Source of the DNA: a virus | DNA: 49,583 nt | Virus record (IMG/VR): IMGVR_UViG_3300044636_000973 | Coordinates: 1 to 49,583 of that record | Strand: one strand, 5' to 3' | Shown here: positions 31,520 to 40,800 of the stretch, piece by piece | Layout: every line of letters starts with the position of its first letter | Numbering within the stretch: position 1 is the first letter of the stretch | Notes under the pieces: model-generated | Told to the model about the DNA's origin: nothing | Database searches by the model: none | Seen by the model: the letters and a program-made list of their open reading frames with translations, nothing else | Position numbers and translations under genes: made by a program

Positions 31520-32451
31520 AGACGCTGACAACCGGCGAAAGCACCTCGCACGCCTACCTCAACGAGATCGGGCGGGTGCCGCTGCTGACTCCCGACCAGG
31601 AGATCGACCTCGGGAGGAAGGTGCGCAGAGCACAGGAACTCAAGGCGATGGAGCGGGAACTGACGCCGCAGGAGCGGCGGGAGGTGGCGCTTGGGGAGCG
31701 GGCGGAGCGCAAGTTTGTGCGCAGCAACCTGCGGCTCGTGGTGTCCTGCGCCAAGCGCTACAGCCGCGTCACCAAGAGCATGGACCTGATGGATCTGGTG
31801 CAGGAGGGCAACATTGGCCTCATCACGGCGGTCCACCGCTACGACCCCTCGATGGGGTATAAGTTCTCGACCTATGCCTATTGGTGGATCCGGCAGGGCA
31901 TCACACGCGCCATCATCAAGAAGGATCGATCGGTGCATATGCCCGGGAAGATCGGAGATATGGCGGCGAACTGGGGCGCTAGAACGCAGCGGTTGCGGAT
32001 GGAGCTGGGCAGGGCGCCTACAACTGCTGAGCTGGCGGAGGAGTTCGGTGTGACTCCGCAGGATGTGTTGCTCTACTTGGAGCGGGGACAGCCGCCGGTG
32101 TCGCTCGACTTGGTTGTGCGGGAGGGCGATGGGACCTCCATCGTCAACACGCTCACGGATGACGTGGAGGGCGAGGGGCCGCTGGACAACATGGTTCAGG
32201 AGGAGAGGATTGGCCTGATCATGCAGGCAGTGGTGAGATTGCCTGAGCGCGATCGGGACATCGTGAACAGGAGGCTAGGGCTTGACGGGTACACGGCGCA
32301 GAATTGGTCGGATATCGGGAAGGCCCATGGCGTCAGCCGGCAGCGGGTTTTGCAGGTCTACACGAAGGCTACGAATCGACTGCGGCTTTACATGAGTCGC
32401 ATAGAGCAGGAGTACGATCGTGCAGAGCTGCCAACGCTTCCAACTGGGTGA
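31516..32451 (+). CDS. Group 2-type sigma-70 factor
   Basis: 311 residues. Region 1.2 (about 11-36), region 2 with DLVQEGNIGL (93-102) and YWWIRQGITRAI (122-133), region 3 (about 155-200), region 4 (about 235-290). Region 2.4 keeps the Gln and Thr that contact the -10 element. Region 4.2 reads VSRQRVLQVYTKA where host factors have VSRERVRQIExxA, so -35 recognition may differ. Resembles cyanobacterial non-essential group 2 sigmas. It should redirect host RNA polymerase, probably to middle genes. Coupled to thyX by ATGA overlap. Confidence 0.92.
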   Translation: MKTLTTGESTSHAYLNEIGRVPLLTPDQEIDLGRKVRRAQELKAMERELTPQERREVALGERAERKFVRSNLRLVVSCAKRYSRVTKSMDLMDLVQEGNIGLITAVHRYDPSMGYKFSTYAYWWIRQGITRAIIKKDRSVHMPGKIGDMAANWGARTQRLRMELGRAPTTAELAEEFGVTPQDVLLYLERGQPPVSLDLVVREGDGTSIVNTLTDDVEGEGPLDNMVQEERIGLIMQAVVRLPERDRDIVNRRLGLDGYTAQNWSDIGKAHGVSRQRVLQVYTKATNRLRLYMSRIEQEYDRAELPTLPTG

Positions 32452-32635
32452 TGTGGGCAATGGCTTGGTTGAGTAACGTTTTGTAGTGCATATTTTGGCG
32501 CATGAGATCGGCGGCGATGGATAGCACCTTGTCGCATTCGGCGGGCCCTTCTGCTTGCAGCACCCGCAGGCTGTACTCCAGTTGGGCCTGAGCTGCCAAG
32601 GATGGACGTGGGATCATCCAGTCGGCCTGTGCCAT
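32369..32635 (-). CDS. Conserved cyanophage-type hypothetical protein
   Basis: 88 residues: RPSLAAQAQLEYSLRVLQAE and DLMRQNMHYKTLLNQAIAHITQLEA, a helical pattern I associate with cyanophage proteins. Its 3' end overlaps the sigma gene tail-to-tail by 83 bp. Follows the endolysin gene on the minus strand. Confidence 0.65.
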   Translation of the reverse strand: MAQADWMIPRPSLAAQAQLEYSLRVLQAEGPAECDKVLSIAADLMRQNMHYKTLLNQAIAHITQLEALAALHDRTPALCDSCKAAVDS

Positions 32636-32662
32636 GGAGCGGAAGCGCTGAACAGTGAGAGT

Positions 32663-33817
32663 CTAGCGCTTGGCGACGATTGCCCAGCCGCTTCCGGGGC
32701 CCTCGACCATCCAGCGGCGGCCGAAGTTCTCGCGACTGTAGCGACAGAAACGGGCAGGGCGGTCAAGCGTTGCCCCGGTTACGAGGTCGGCCTCGCCGAG
32801 TGGATCGTGGACGATGACGTGGGTTGGGGTGTAGCCCACGATGGTGAGCCAATGGCCGCCGCCCGCGGGAGCGGAGACGGGGCCGCGATGGAGGTAGCCG
32901 CAGGGCACAGGGATGCCGGCATCGATCAGGCGCTCCACCAGAGCGAAGTCGGCGTTCTGGATGTACTCAGCGGGGAGGCCGTACGACGCAAGAGCGCGGG
33001 TTTGGGCCAAGGGACTCGTGGTGTCTCCGAAGCTGCGGACCCGGGCGAGGTACTGATCGTCGCCGTTGGGGCCCGTGAGGAGCCCCGGTTTCAGGAATTG
33101 GAGCAGCATGGCGCACGAGCTGGAGAAGCACATGCGGCGGCCCTGATCGGTCTTGCTGTCGAGCTGCGCGAAGTAGGGAACTGGCAGCGGGTTGGTGCGG
33201 CCCGTGTTGCCGACGAAGAGAGCCACCTCCGCGGCCCGGCGGCGAACCATCCCGACCATGACGATGCCGTCCGCCTTGTTCCACCGCGGCAGCTCCTGCG
33301 GGATGACGGTGACGTACGACTCGCCCGCGAGGATGCGGCGGCGCAACATGCTGGTGTCCACCGCGGCGAGGCCCACGTCGAAGGCCCAGGAGATCAGGGC
33401 GGCCTGCTGCCTGCCGCCGAGCTTGTTGGCGCCGGGGAGGAGGCGGTGGATGCCCTCGGCGAAGTAGGTGAGGTCTTGATCGAGGAGGGTGTCGGCCTGG
33501 GCTTGGGTGATGGCGACGCCTTCGCGGACATCGAGGCCGGTGTGGCCCCACCCCAGGGTCCAAGCGTTGGCGGGGTCGAGGGAAGCCCGTAGGTGGCACG
33601 CCTCGAACTCCTTGACGATGGCGCGGGCAGGGGCCATCCAGATGGGGGTGGCGGCGGCTGCGGGGCTGCCGGTGGAGCGCCAGTCGTCGGTGAAGGTCTG
33701 GCGCTGGGTTGCGGTCAGATCGCGGTCGAGGGCCTCGAAGGCGGCGAGCTGGTGCGGGAGCAGATGGCCCTGGCGGATGGCGTGCTCTACGGCGGTGCGG
33801 ACGGAGGCGTAGGTCAT
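32663..33817 (-). CDS. Two-domain endolysin: GH24 lysozyme plus C39-like peptidase
   Basis: 384 residues. About 1-60: helical N-terminal part. About 62-205: T4-type lysozyme (catalytic Glu in VKEFEACHLRA at E70 or E72; GWGHTG at 89-94; AALISWAFDVG; RRRAAEVALF). About 210-384: C39-like cysteine peptidase with RRMCFSSSCAML (C230), GGHWLTIVGY (H322) and HDPLGEAD (D338). It would cut both glycan and peptide bonds of peptidoglycan. No signal peptide, so release depends on the adjacent holin-like proteins. Confidence 0.88.
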   Translation of the reverse strand: MTYASVRTAVEHAIRQGHLLPHQLAAFEALDRDLTATQRQTFTDDWRSTGSPAAAATPIWMAPARAIVKEFEACHLRASLDPANAWTLGWGHTGLDVREGVAITQAQADTLLDQDLTYFAEGIHRLLPGANKLGGRQQAALISWAFDVGLAAVDTSMLRRRILAGESYVTVIPQELPRWNKADGIVMVGMVRRRAAEVALFVGNTGRTNPLPVPYFAQLDSKTDQGRRMCFSSSCAMLLQFLKPGLLTGPNGDDQYLARVRSFGDTTSPLAQTRALASYGLPAEYIQNADFALVERLIDAGIPVPCGYLHRGPVSAPAGGGHWLTIVGYTPTHVIVHDPLGEADLVTGATLDRPARFCRYSRENFGRRWMVEGPGSGWAIVAKR

Positions 33818-33821
33818 CGGC

Positions 33822-34058
33822 TCAGCGCTTGGCCATGGGTAGCACGATCCCGGCGAGGATTTCGAGGGCTCGGTAGAGCTTGGGCAGGGCAGCTCCGATT
33901 GCGCCCACGGCCCGGTCGTCCTTGGGGGTCGGGGTAAGGTTGACGATCATCAAGGCCACGGCATGGGCCGCGATAACGACCTCGAAGACCTGCCGCCAGT
34001 TGTCGATCAAGTAGCTCACGACCGGCATGACTATTCTGATAGGCGTGTACGAGGTCAT
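33822..34058 (-). CDS. Holin-like membrane protein
   Basis: 78 residues: VFEVVIAAHAVALMIVNLTP (about 24-43) and a second hydrophobic helix (about 60-75, YRALEILAGIVLPMAK). Directly precedes the endolysin gene (4-nt gap), the normal holin position. Confidence 0.7.
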   Translation of the reverse strand: MTSYTPIRIVMPVVSYLIDNWRQVFEVVIAAHAVALMIVNLTPTPKDDRAVGAIGAALPKLYRALEILAGIVLPMAKR

Positions 34059-34074
34059 GCTACAGCCGCGGGAC

Positions 34075-34284
34075 TCAGCGGTCGCCGTCTGGGGCGCGGC
34101 GTTCCACGTATCGGAGGCGCTGCTCGTGGTCGCTCAGCATCTCCTGGATGCCGCTGAGGATTGTGGTGGTGCGGGCCTCGAACTTGCCCAGGCCGTTGGC
34201 GATCTTCCAGAGGGCAGCGACGCCTGCACCGCTGAGGCCGATCGCGGCAATCCCGGCGGCGAGTAGCTCAGGTCCCACAAGCAC
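34075..34284 (-). CDS. Membrane protein with coiled coil, lysis cassette
   Basis: 69 residues, GTG start. N-terminal helix (about 7-28, LLAAGIAAIGLSGAGVAALWK), then a charged helix (TTTILSGIQEMLSDHEQRLRYVERR). Similar topology to bacteriophage accessory lysis proteins. A late box lies upstream (16 nt to the first GTG, 22 to the in-frame GTG at codon 3). Heads the holin-endolysin unit. Confidence 0.65.
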   Translation of the reverse strand: MLVGPELLAAGIAAIGLSGAGVAALWKIANGLGKFEARTTTILSGIQEMLSDHEQRLRYVERRAPDGDR

Positions 34285-34300
34285 GGAAGCGGTCTTCTGA

Positions 34301-34311
34301 CCTAGTTTTCC
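34301..34311 (-). promoter_or_regulatory. Late box e (lysis unit)
   Basis: Minus strand GGAAAACTAGG; 16 nt to GTG 34284, or 22 nt to the in-frame GTG two codons later. Confidence 0.75.
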
Positions 34312-34323
34312 TGTGGCCGGTGG

Positions 34324-34776
34324 TTAGACGAAGACTCCGACCTCGAACACGTCGGGGACGTAGACGCCCTCGCCAGCCGGGACTTCGACAGGCGGCGGAG
34401 GACTCGGGATGACGAGGCGGGTTTGGCTGATCGGGCCGGTGCCACGCGGGACCGGAACGGTGTCGAGGCGGCTACCGGCGTAGGCGTAGATCAGCTTGGC
34501 GGCGGCGACTTCGACCTCGACGTAGGTGCTCCACACCACGAGGAAGATGATCCACCGCTTGAGGGTGCCGGCCTCGGAGTATTGCAGGATTGGGGTGAGG
34601 TCAGGGTCGCGGATGATGACGACCTCTAGACCTTCGGCGGTGGTTCCGGCGGGGAGGGCCTCGCCATCGGCGCGGACGGAGATGGCTGGGGTGGTCTCGC
34701 CGTTGGGCAGGGTGTAGACGCCCAGCTCGTCGGTGAGGAGGTCTTCGATCTCGGCGCGGAGCTGCAGGATGTTCAC
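34324..34776 (-). CDS. Tail-region structural protein
   Basis: 150 residues, GTG start. LQLRAEIEDLLTDELGVYTLPNGETTPAI opening and a central beta-sheet with WIIFLVVWSTYVEVEV resemble tail terminator/completion proteins. Pro-rich end (PSPPPPVEVPAGE). Late box at 23 nt upstream. Function is inferred by size and context. Confidence 0.55.
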   Translation of the reverse strand: MNILQLRAEIEDLLTDELGVYTLPNGETTPAISVRADGEALPAGTTAEGLEVVIIRDPDLTPILQYSEAGTLKRWIIFLVVWSTYVEVEVAAAKLIYAYAGSRLDTVPVPRGTGPISQTRLVIPSPPPPVEVPAGEGVYVPDVFEVGVFV

Positions 34777-34799
34777 CGCACCACTGCAGGGGGCCTGTG

Positions 34800-34810
34800 C
34801 CTAGTTTTCC
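34800..34810 (-). promoter_or_regulatory. Late box f
   Basis: Minus strand GGAAAACTAGG, 23 nt to GTG 34776. The TAG in the box (34801-34803) is the stop codon of the frameshifted tail chaperone. Confidence 0.8.
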
Positions 34811-35457
34811 CGGGTCTGCAGGAGGAGGCCGGCCTCCAGCCATGCGAAGGTGCGGCGGTCAGGGAGGATGACCGTGTAGGTGGAGAGTGGGCGATCCACG
34901 TCGCGGAGGCGGATGGGGCCGTGGAGGTGGTCACCGACTGCCACGAGGCCGCCGCGGATGTTGGGGCCTTCCCACTCGGGGCAAAGGACCCAAACCTGTT
35001 TGTCGTCGGAGTGGAGAGCGCGGATGTGGGGTGGGCGGGAGGTCTCGTCAGCGCTGGCGAGTATCTGATCCCACGCGGCGAGCAGGATGGGGGAGTCCTT
35101 GTGCTCGGCGCGGAGGGCGAGAGCGGTGGCGGCGACAGGACCGGGCAGGAGGGTGTCGTCGGTCTCGCTGCGGCGGAAGATGACAAACTCGGCAGTCGTG
35201 AACGCCTTGGGGCGGGACTTGGTGTCGCGGTTGATGTTGGCGGTGAGGGCTTGGAGGGCGGCGATGGGCAGCTCGTGGAGGTGCGCCTGATCGTGCTGGA
35301 TGCGCTGGAGGTGGCGCCAAGCAGCGAGGACGACGCCGCGAAGCTCGTCCTCAAAGGTGGTGCGGTGGAACTGGCCTGGGAAGCCGTGGGCTAGGTCCCA
35401 GAAGATTTCGTCCCACGGCGTTTGGGGGTTTCCGCGCTGTCCTGCGGCGGCTTTTTT
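34801..35457 (-). CDS. Tail assembly chaperone, frameshift extension (T part)
   Basis: Open frame without its own usable start: reads PWDEIFWDLAHGFPGQFHRT, HLQRIQHDQAHLHELPIAAL, and ends LLLQTREN at TAG 34801. Entered by a -1 slip at 35451-35457 from the gene at 35391-35966, giving a 388-residue fusion (172 + 216). This is the G/GT arrangement of siphophage tail chaperones that load the tape measure. It lies far from the tape measure here, which is less usual. Confidence 0.8.
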   Translation of the reverse strand, partial: KKAAAGQRGNPQTPWDEIFWDLAHGFPGQFHRTTFEDELRGVVLAAWRHLQRIQHDQAHLHELPIAALQALTANINRDTKSRPKAFTTAEFVIFRRSETDDTLLPGPVAATALALRAEHKDSPILLAAWDQILASADETSRPPHIRALHSDDKQVWVLCPEWEGPNIRGGLVAVGDHLHGPIRLRDVDRPLSTYTVILPDRRTFAWLEAGLLLQTREN

Positions 35458-35966
35458 AGCTCGTCCTCAGAGGGGCGGGAGGCGGGCATGTTCTCGGCGG
35501 CCTGCTCCTCGGCGGCGAACTCCAGGATTCCTCGGAAGATCGCTCCATCGAGGCCGAGAGTGTCGGCGTGGGACCAGTCGGGGCGGTTGCAGCGGGTCTG
35601 GATGAGCGCGGTGACGGTGGCCTCGTCGGGGAAGTCGTTGCTGCTTTGGAGGAGGTTGGCGATTTTGGCGATTTCGGCGGCGTGGCGCAGCATGATGGCG
35701 CGAGCCGCGGTCTCCAGGTCGGCGCCGCGCACGGCCGCCTGCACGATGTCGAAGGCTTCCGTGATGGTGATGTTCTCGGCCGTGGCGATGGCGTCGGCCA
35801 GCTTGGCGCTAGTCACCAAGGCGGATTCGTGCTCCGCCAGCATGGCCGAGATCATGCGGGACTCCTTGACGGTGAGGCCGCCGCGGATCTCCATTTCGAT
35901 GATGCCGGAGTGCTCGTTGCCGATGCGGCGGGTGGCGGCAGCGGGGGGCTGGACGTACGGCAGCAC
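35391..35966 (-). CDS. Tail assembly chaperone, G part
   Basis: 191 residues in the zero frame, GTG start. Helical domain (MISAMLAEHESALVTSAKLA; ARAIMLRHAAEIAKIANLL) with NRPDWSHADTLGLDG in the middle. After the slippery site the zero frame adds only about 20 residues and stops. The short product would be the abundant G protein and the fusion the rarer GT protein. Confidence 0.8.
   Translation of the reverse strand: MLPYVQPPAAATRRIGNEHSGIIEMEIRGGLTVKESRMISAMLAEHESALVTSAKLADAIATAENITITEAFDIVQAAVRGADLETAARAIMLRHAAEIAKIANLLQSSNDFPDEATVTALIQTRCNRPDWSHADTLGLDGAIFRGILEFAAEEQAAENMPASRPSEDELKKPPQDSAETPKRRGTKSSGT
35451..35457 (-). promoter_or_regulatory. -1 ribosomal slippery site A AAA AAG
   Basis: Zero-frame codons CTA AAA AAG form the canonical X-XXY-YYZ heptamer AAAAAAG. 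The -1 frame is open from here for 216 codons to TAG 34801. Confidence 0.85.
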
Positions 35967-36002
35967 GAGGAGTCGGCAGTTACTGGCTAACAGTGTAGCC
36001 GG

Positions 36003-36128
36003 TCAGCCTTTGCGCACCACCTGTTTGATGATGCGCAGGTTGGCCTCGCGCAGCGCCTGCGCGTAGCGGGCAGCTTGGGTTTGCTGTTGGGCCTGCTTGA
36101 TGAGGGCGCGGGGGTCTGGGGAGTTCAT
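36003..36128 (-). CDS. Short basic protein (41 aa)
   Basis: ATG 36128: MNSPDPRALIKQAQQQTQAA, then a helix ending RIIKQVVRKG. Too short for usual ORF cut-offs but complete, between two tail genes. Possible small virion or assembly factor. An imperfect CCCTAGATAGG lies about 20 nt upstream. Confidence 0.55.
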   Translation of the reverse strand: MNSPDPRALIKQAQQQTQAARYAQALREANLRIIKQVVRKG

Positions 36129-36149
36129 AGCTGCGGCACGCCCGGACAC

Positions 36150-36974
36150 CTATCTAGGGTACCCGGGCGGGTATAACTCGATTGTTGCGGGGTTTGTGTA
36201 ACCCCAACGAACGTTATCAACTTGGATAGGCGTGTTAGTATACTCCAGTGTGAACCACGCAGCATAGTAAAATGTCCGCCGCCCAAAGTACCCGGCCATA
36301 ATACCGCCGGAGTTACCGGTAGAGCTACTAAAATCGCTTACAAGAGACACTGTGTAACGATTACGGTCATTAGGTCTAAAAGGCTTCAGTCTGAGCGTAG
36401 GCTTAATGAAATGCACAATCCCAGGCACGTTTTCCGGGTTATAGTCGGGAAGTGGGGGTATGTCGTCAGATTTTGGGGTATGTCTAGTATCCAGTAGTGT
36501 GTATATGTCCCTATATGGAATACTGCTTTCAAAGTCGTCTAGCGTTTTATTTTGAGGAAGAAACAGGTACGTCCTGTTTCTGAAGTTTTGCATACTGAAA
36601 TCTAGGAGTCCGCGAAGCATTGTCACGTTGCCTGCAGTGTCCTCTACACGGACCCGACGCCTGTTCAGGTTGTCTACAAAGGCGTGGTTGAAGTTTGTGA
36701 CAACCAGGAAAGCGTCGTCGGGGAGGCGCGAGGCGGCGGGGCGGTTGGAGCGGAGGTATGGGGCGGTTTCTGTGTCGATGGGGCGGGAGGGGGCCAGGGC
36801 GCGGGATAGGGCCGGCTGGGAGGCGGTGGCGCGGAGGATCTCTTCGCGGTTGGTTTCGGCGTCGCGGGTGATGGCCTCGCGGGTCAGGCGGCCGGTGCGG
36901 GCGTCACGCTGCTGCTGTTTGGAGCGCTCGACTAGGCCGTGGCCGGTGACACTTACGTTGAGGTTGGTGGCCAT
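36150..36974 (-). CDS. Tail-tip or fibre-associated protein
   Basis: 274 residues, ATGA-coupled to the gene upstream. The N-terminal ~90 residues are GC-rich, charged helix; the C-terminal ~170 are AT-richer, with many Tyr/Asn (RNRTYLFLPQ, YYAAWFTLEYTNTP). The sharp compositional step at about 36700 suggests a swapped receptor-binding module. Function inferred from context. Confidence 0.55.
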   Translation of the reverse strand: MATNLNVSVTGHGLVERSKQQQRDARTGRLTREAITRDAETNREEILRATASQPALSRALAPSRPIDTETAPYLRSNRPAASRLPDDAFLVVTNFNHAFVDNLNRRRVRVEDTAGNVTMLRGLLDFSMQNFRNRTYLFLPQNKTLDDFESSIPYRDIYTLLDTRHTPKSDDIPPLPDYNPENVPGIVHFIKPTLRLKPFRPNDRNRYTVSLVSDFSSSTGNSGGIMAGYFGRRTFYYAAWFTLEYTNTPIQVDNVRWGYTNPATIELYPPGYPR

Positions 36975-37378
36975 CAGTCATCGGTGGCCAGTTCGATTCG
37001 GTAGGTCTGGGTCTGGCCGGCGGCCAGGGTCACGTTGGGGTCTTCGACGATCTCGGAGTGGATGTAGGTCTCGCCGTTGATGTAGACGATGATGCGGTCG
37101 TAGCTGTAACCGTCGCCGGTGGCGGTGAACTCGGCATCCACCGTTGGCATGTTGTAGCTGGCGGTGGTTTCGCTGTAGGCGCCGGTGCCGATGACCTCGG
37201 AGTAGCGGACGTAGCCGTTGCCGCTCAGCTCGACCGACTGCCAGTTGGCGACGGTGCTTTCGGCGGTGTAGCCGGTCATGCCGACTTCGCAGAGCATGAC
37301 CTTGAGAGTCTCGCCTTCGTAGCCGAGGTTTGCGAGGCGCTTCAGCTCGCGCTGGCTGATGGTGGCGGTGATGGCCAT
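36974..37378 (-). CDS. Tail-associated structural protein
   Basis: 134 residues, beta-rich, Thr/Glu-rich (GDGYSYDRIIVYINGETYIHS; GQTQTYRIELATDD). Overlaps the next gene by ATGA and follows the 37380 gene closely (1-nt gap). Likely part of the distal tail or fibre network. Confidence 0.55.
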   Translation of the reverse strand: MAITATISQRELKRLANLGYEGETLKVMLCEVGMTGYTAESTVANWQSVELSGNGYVRYSEVIGTGAYSETTASYNMPTVDAEFTATGDGYSYDRIIVYINGETYIHSEIVEDPNVTLAAGQTQTYRIELATDD

Positions 37379-37379
37379 A

Positions 37380-37814
37380 TCAGACTCCGCTGTAGGTCCA
37401 AGTCACGATGCCGTTGGCGTTCCACACAACGCGGAAGTCGGTCCCGGAGTTTGCCGTTTCCGACCCGCCGAAGTCGAGGAAGGCGATGGGGGCATTATCG
37501 ACGTTGGTGTCGTTGTAGAGGATGCCGTAGGAGGCGGTGATGGAGCCGCCGGTAGCGGTCCAAGAGGCGTCGTTGGCGTCGAGCTTGGCGTCGTTTGTGG
37601 TGACGGTGGTGAACGCTACGCCGGTCAGAGCGACGCCGTTGGTGGTGTAGCCGTTGGCGTTGGCGACCTCGGTGCCGCCGGTGTCGGCGAGGGTTACGTC
37701 GGCTGCGTCGAACGTGGCAGCGGTGAGCAGCTTGACCCGGTAGGTGTCGGTAGCGGTGAAGGTGCCGTTGGCGAACAACCGTGTCGAGTGGTTGTATAGA
37801 GCAATCGTCGCCAC
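37380..37814 (-). CDS. Tail-associated beta-rich protein
   Basis: 144 residues, GTG start. Opens MATIALYNHSTRLFANGTFT with repeated T-x-D strands (DTYRVKLLTAATFDAADVTL), typical of small phage tail/fibre proteins. Late box 23 nt upstream; first gene of a four-gene unit down to 36003. Confidence 0.6.
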   Translation of the reverse strand: MATIALYNHSTRLFANGTFTATDTYRVKLLTAATFDAADVTLADTGGTEVANANGYTTNGVALTGVAFTTVTTNDAKLDANDASWTATGGSITASYGILYNDTNVDNAPIAFLDFGGSETANSGTDFRVVWNANGIVTWTYSGV

Positions 37815-37837
37815 TGCGGAACGCGCACGGATCTACA

Positions 37838-37848
37838 CCTAGGTTACC
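37838..37848 (-). promoter_or_regulatory. Late box g
   Basis: Minus strand GGTAACCTAGG (two differences from consensus), 23 nt to GTG 37814. Confidence 0.65.
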
Positions 37849-37853
37849 GGCGC

Positions 37854-40800
37854 TCAAGCATCAGGGAATGGGGCAGTCGGTAGGGCAAGGGTGTTGGTGC
37901 CGGCGAACACGATCTTGTTCGCGTTGGCGCCGGTGCCCGTTTCGTAGCGAGCCACGCCCTTTGTGACGCGGATCTCGTCGAGGTAGCCGTTGAAGAAGCG
38001 CTGGCTGTCCCATCCGCGGCCGATGCGGGTTGGCATATCGGCGCCGGGGAGGGTGCCGCTGCGGGTGATCGTGCCGATGATGTTCTCGTTTTTGTAGAGG
38101 GAGAAAGTTGTGCCCTTGCGCACGTAAGCGAAGAAGACCCACTGATCGAGCGGGATGTCCACGGTGTCGGCTATCCAGTTCCACGCGCCGTCGTAGAAAC
38201 CTGCGTGCAGGAAGTGGTTTGCGCCAACGTCGCCGAGGCAGACTGCGAAGTTCACGGATGCACCGAAGTCGTAAGTCGCGCAGATGATGCCGCCGTTGGG
38301 GCAGCTTGCCTTGCGGTGGATCCAGCCCTCGATGGTGAAGTCGCCGGTGCCGAAGCGGACGTTGGCGTTGGACGGGGTGGTCATGTAGGCGGTCGTTCCA
38401 TCGAAGAAGGCGGAGGCGCCGCCAAACTTGCTTTCGGCGGTGCTCAGCTTGGCGCCGTCGTAGACGGTGACCGTGCTCGGTGATGGGGAGCTGTCGATGA
38501 CGGTGGTGCTGTTGTTCGCTCCATCCATGTGGAACAGGAGAGAGACGTTGGCGATGTACGGGTCGCTGCTCATGCCGACATAGGCCGGAGCGAGTGCGGC
38601 CACGGTGATGGTGCTGGCGGGGATTTCGACAGCGGCGCCTGTGGAGATTGTCGGCGGCAGGGCGGCGACGGTGATGCCGGCCGCGGGGATGGGGACCAGC
38701 AGCTTGGGGCGCACCACGTATTCGGGGGCGTGGGCGGTGACAGCGACGTCGACCGCCGGGATCATTATGTTGGCGGCGCTGCCCAGGATTTCGGGGTTGT
38801 GGGCGGTGACAGTGATGCTGGCCGTGGGGATTTCGACCTTGCGGATGCGTGCCACGCTCAGGGTTGTGCGCAGCTTGAGCGGACTGAGCACGGTGAGGAC
38901 TGGCTTCAGGCTGTAGGGCAGTGAGGTGACGTTGAGCACCGGCCCCACCGCAGCCCGGATTTCTACCGTTTCGTTATACGGTGGAATCGTTGTACCCGGG
39001 GTGAGGATGCCGTCAACGGGGGCAGGGGTGGTGGGGAGGGTGGTGATGCCGGGGGCCACGGGGAACCAGAAGGTGCCCGTTCCACCGACAGCGGCCCAGA
39101 AGAGGGCGTCGGTGCTGCAGACGATGCCGTTGGAGTCGAACGACCACTGGTTGCCGTTGGCGCGGTACTGAGCGGTGAGGCCGTTGGCCACGACGTACAT
39201 CGGGGCGAAAGGGGATTCAAGCAGCAGCTCAGGGGCGATTTGGAGGTTGATACCGTTGCGGTTGCCCAGCGCTAAGCGGTTCTGGACGCGCCCAAAGTTG
39301 GTGGCTTTCTGTGGGGCGTCGCTGACGATGACGCTGAAGGGTCCCCCAGGTGGACCGACGAATCGATCGTCGGGGGCATAGGGCATAGAGAACTCAATGC
39401 GGCGTTGGGCCGCGCCACTGCCGAGGGCGAGTTGTAGCTTTGCGGTGCTGACTTGGCGGTAGTTGTTGGCGGGATCGCCTTTCTTGGCTAAGGCGGCGGC
39501 GGCGGTGCTGCGTGGACGACCTGGGATGGTGTTGCGAGTGTTGATGGTGACGATGTTGCGCTCAAGAACAAGCCCCGCTGATGTGGCTTTATTCAGGAAT
39601 GCAGCGACCGCTGCGGCCGTGGTCAGGTTGGCGCGGTTTTCAGCGATGGCTTGTTGGCCGGGTGTGCTGACGAGCCACGCCACGTAGGTTTGCGTAGTTT
39701 GTTGTTCCGCTTCGCCAATTCGGCGATAGGTTATAGTTGTTCTTTCGCGGCGGCGCTGTCCAGAGCTTGGGAATATGACGTACGACGGGGATCCGCCGGC
39801 ACTGGTACTCGGGAACACGTAGTCAAGACTGACGCTTCCGTAGAAAGCTAGAACGTTCTCGAAGACTTCAATCTCTGTACGGACGCGGTTACCTTCCTTG
39901 TCGTATCTATTGGTTTCCACTTCCCGGCGTAGTTCGGTACGGGTAGCGCCAAAACCTATGTTGTTGTTGACGTATGCGGTTGCTATGCTTCCGGCTACTT
40001 TGGCGGTCGATCCGATTTCGGATGACACACGCCGGACGGGGACATCTATATCGCCGATAGGCGCATAGCTTATTCTCGTTGTGACCGTCTCGATACCCGT
40101 GTATGTCCTGTCACCAATGTAGTAGTAGTTTGGGCCGGCTTGGGTGATCTCGTACTCCCAGTTGCGGCGGTCTCTCGCGGTAACTGGTTCGGCCGCGTCG
40201 GGCGGTTTCAGCTTCATGGTGCTGTAGTTGACGGTTACAGCTTCGCCGGGGAGCTGACCACTGTTGATGGGGCCGTGGTCTATGATGTTGGATTCTGTGT
40301 AGACTAGCCCCGAACCACCGTTGGCTTTTAGGTCTATAATTTGTAGGACTTCGTTATAGTTTAGGTAGCCGCAGTAACACTCGGATACGAGAAGGTCGGA
40401 GAGGACATCGACGAAACCGGCGCTGAAATCGAACGACCCGATGCTGAAGGTGTTGGTTAGGGGGTTGCTGCTGGCGGTGATGCCGAGGTTGGCGAGGCAC
40501 TCGTTCATCACGTTGGCGGCCCGAATCGGCAGCGTTACGACCTTGGAGTCGTCCTGCGTGTAGGCGGAGTTTCCGGGGTCGTTGAAGACCGTCCAGTTGA
40601 CGGCGGGGCGGAGGTCGGAGAGGTAGGTGAGCTTGCAGCCCAGTTCGACTGAGGTGGTGCGGCGGTAGGGGTCGGCGAAGCTGGAGAGGACGCGGAGCTT
40701 GCGGGGGATGTTGCGGGTGACGCCGCCTTTGGTGTAGGAAAAGGTGACGATCGTGCCGATGGCAGGGGTGATCGTTCCACTGATGATGACGCTGCCGCGG

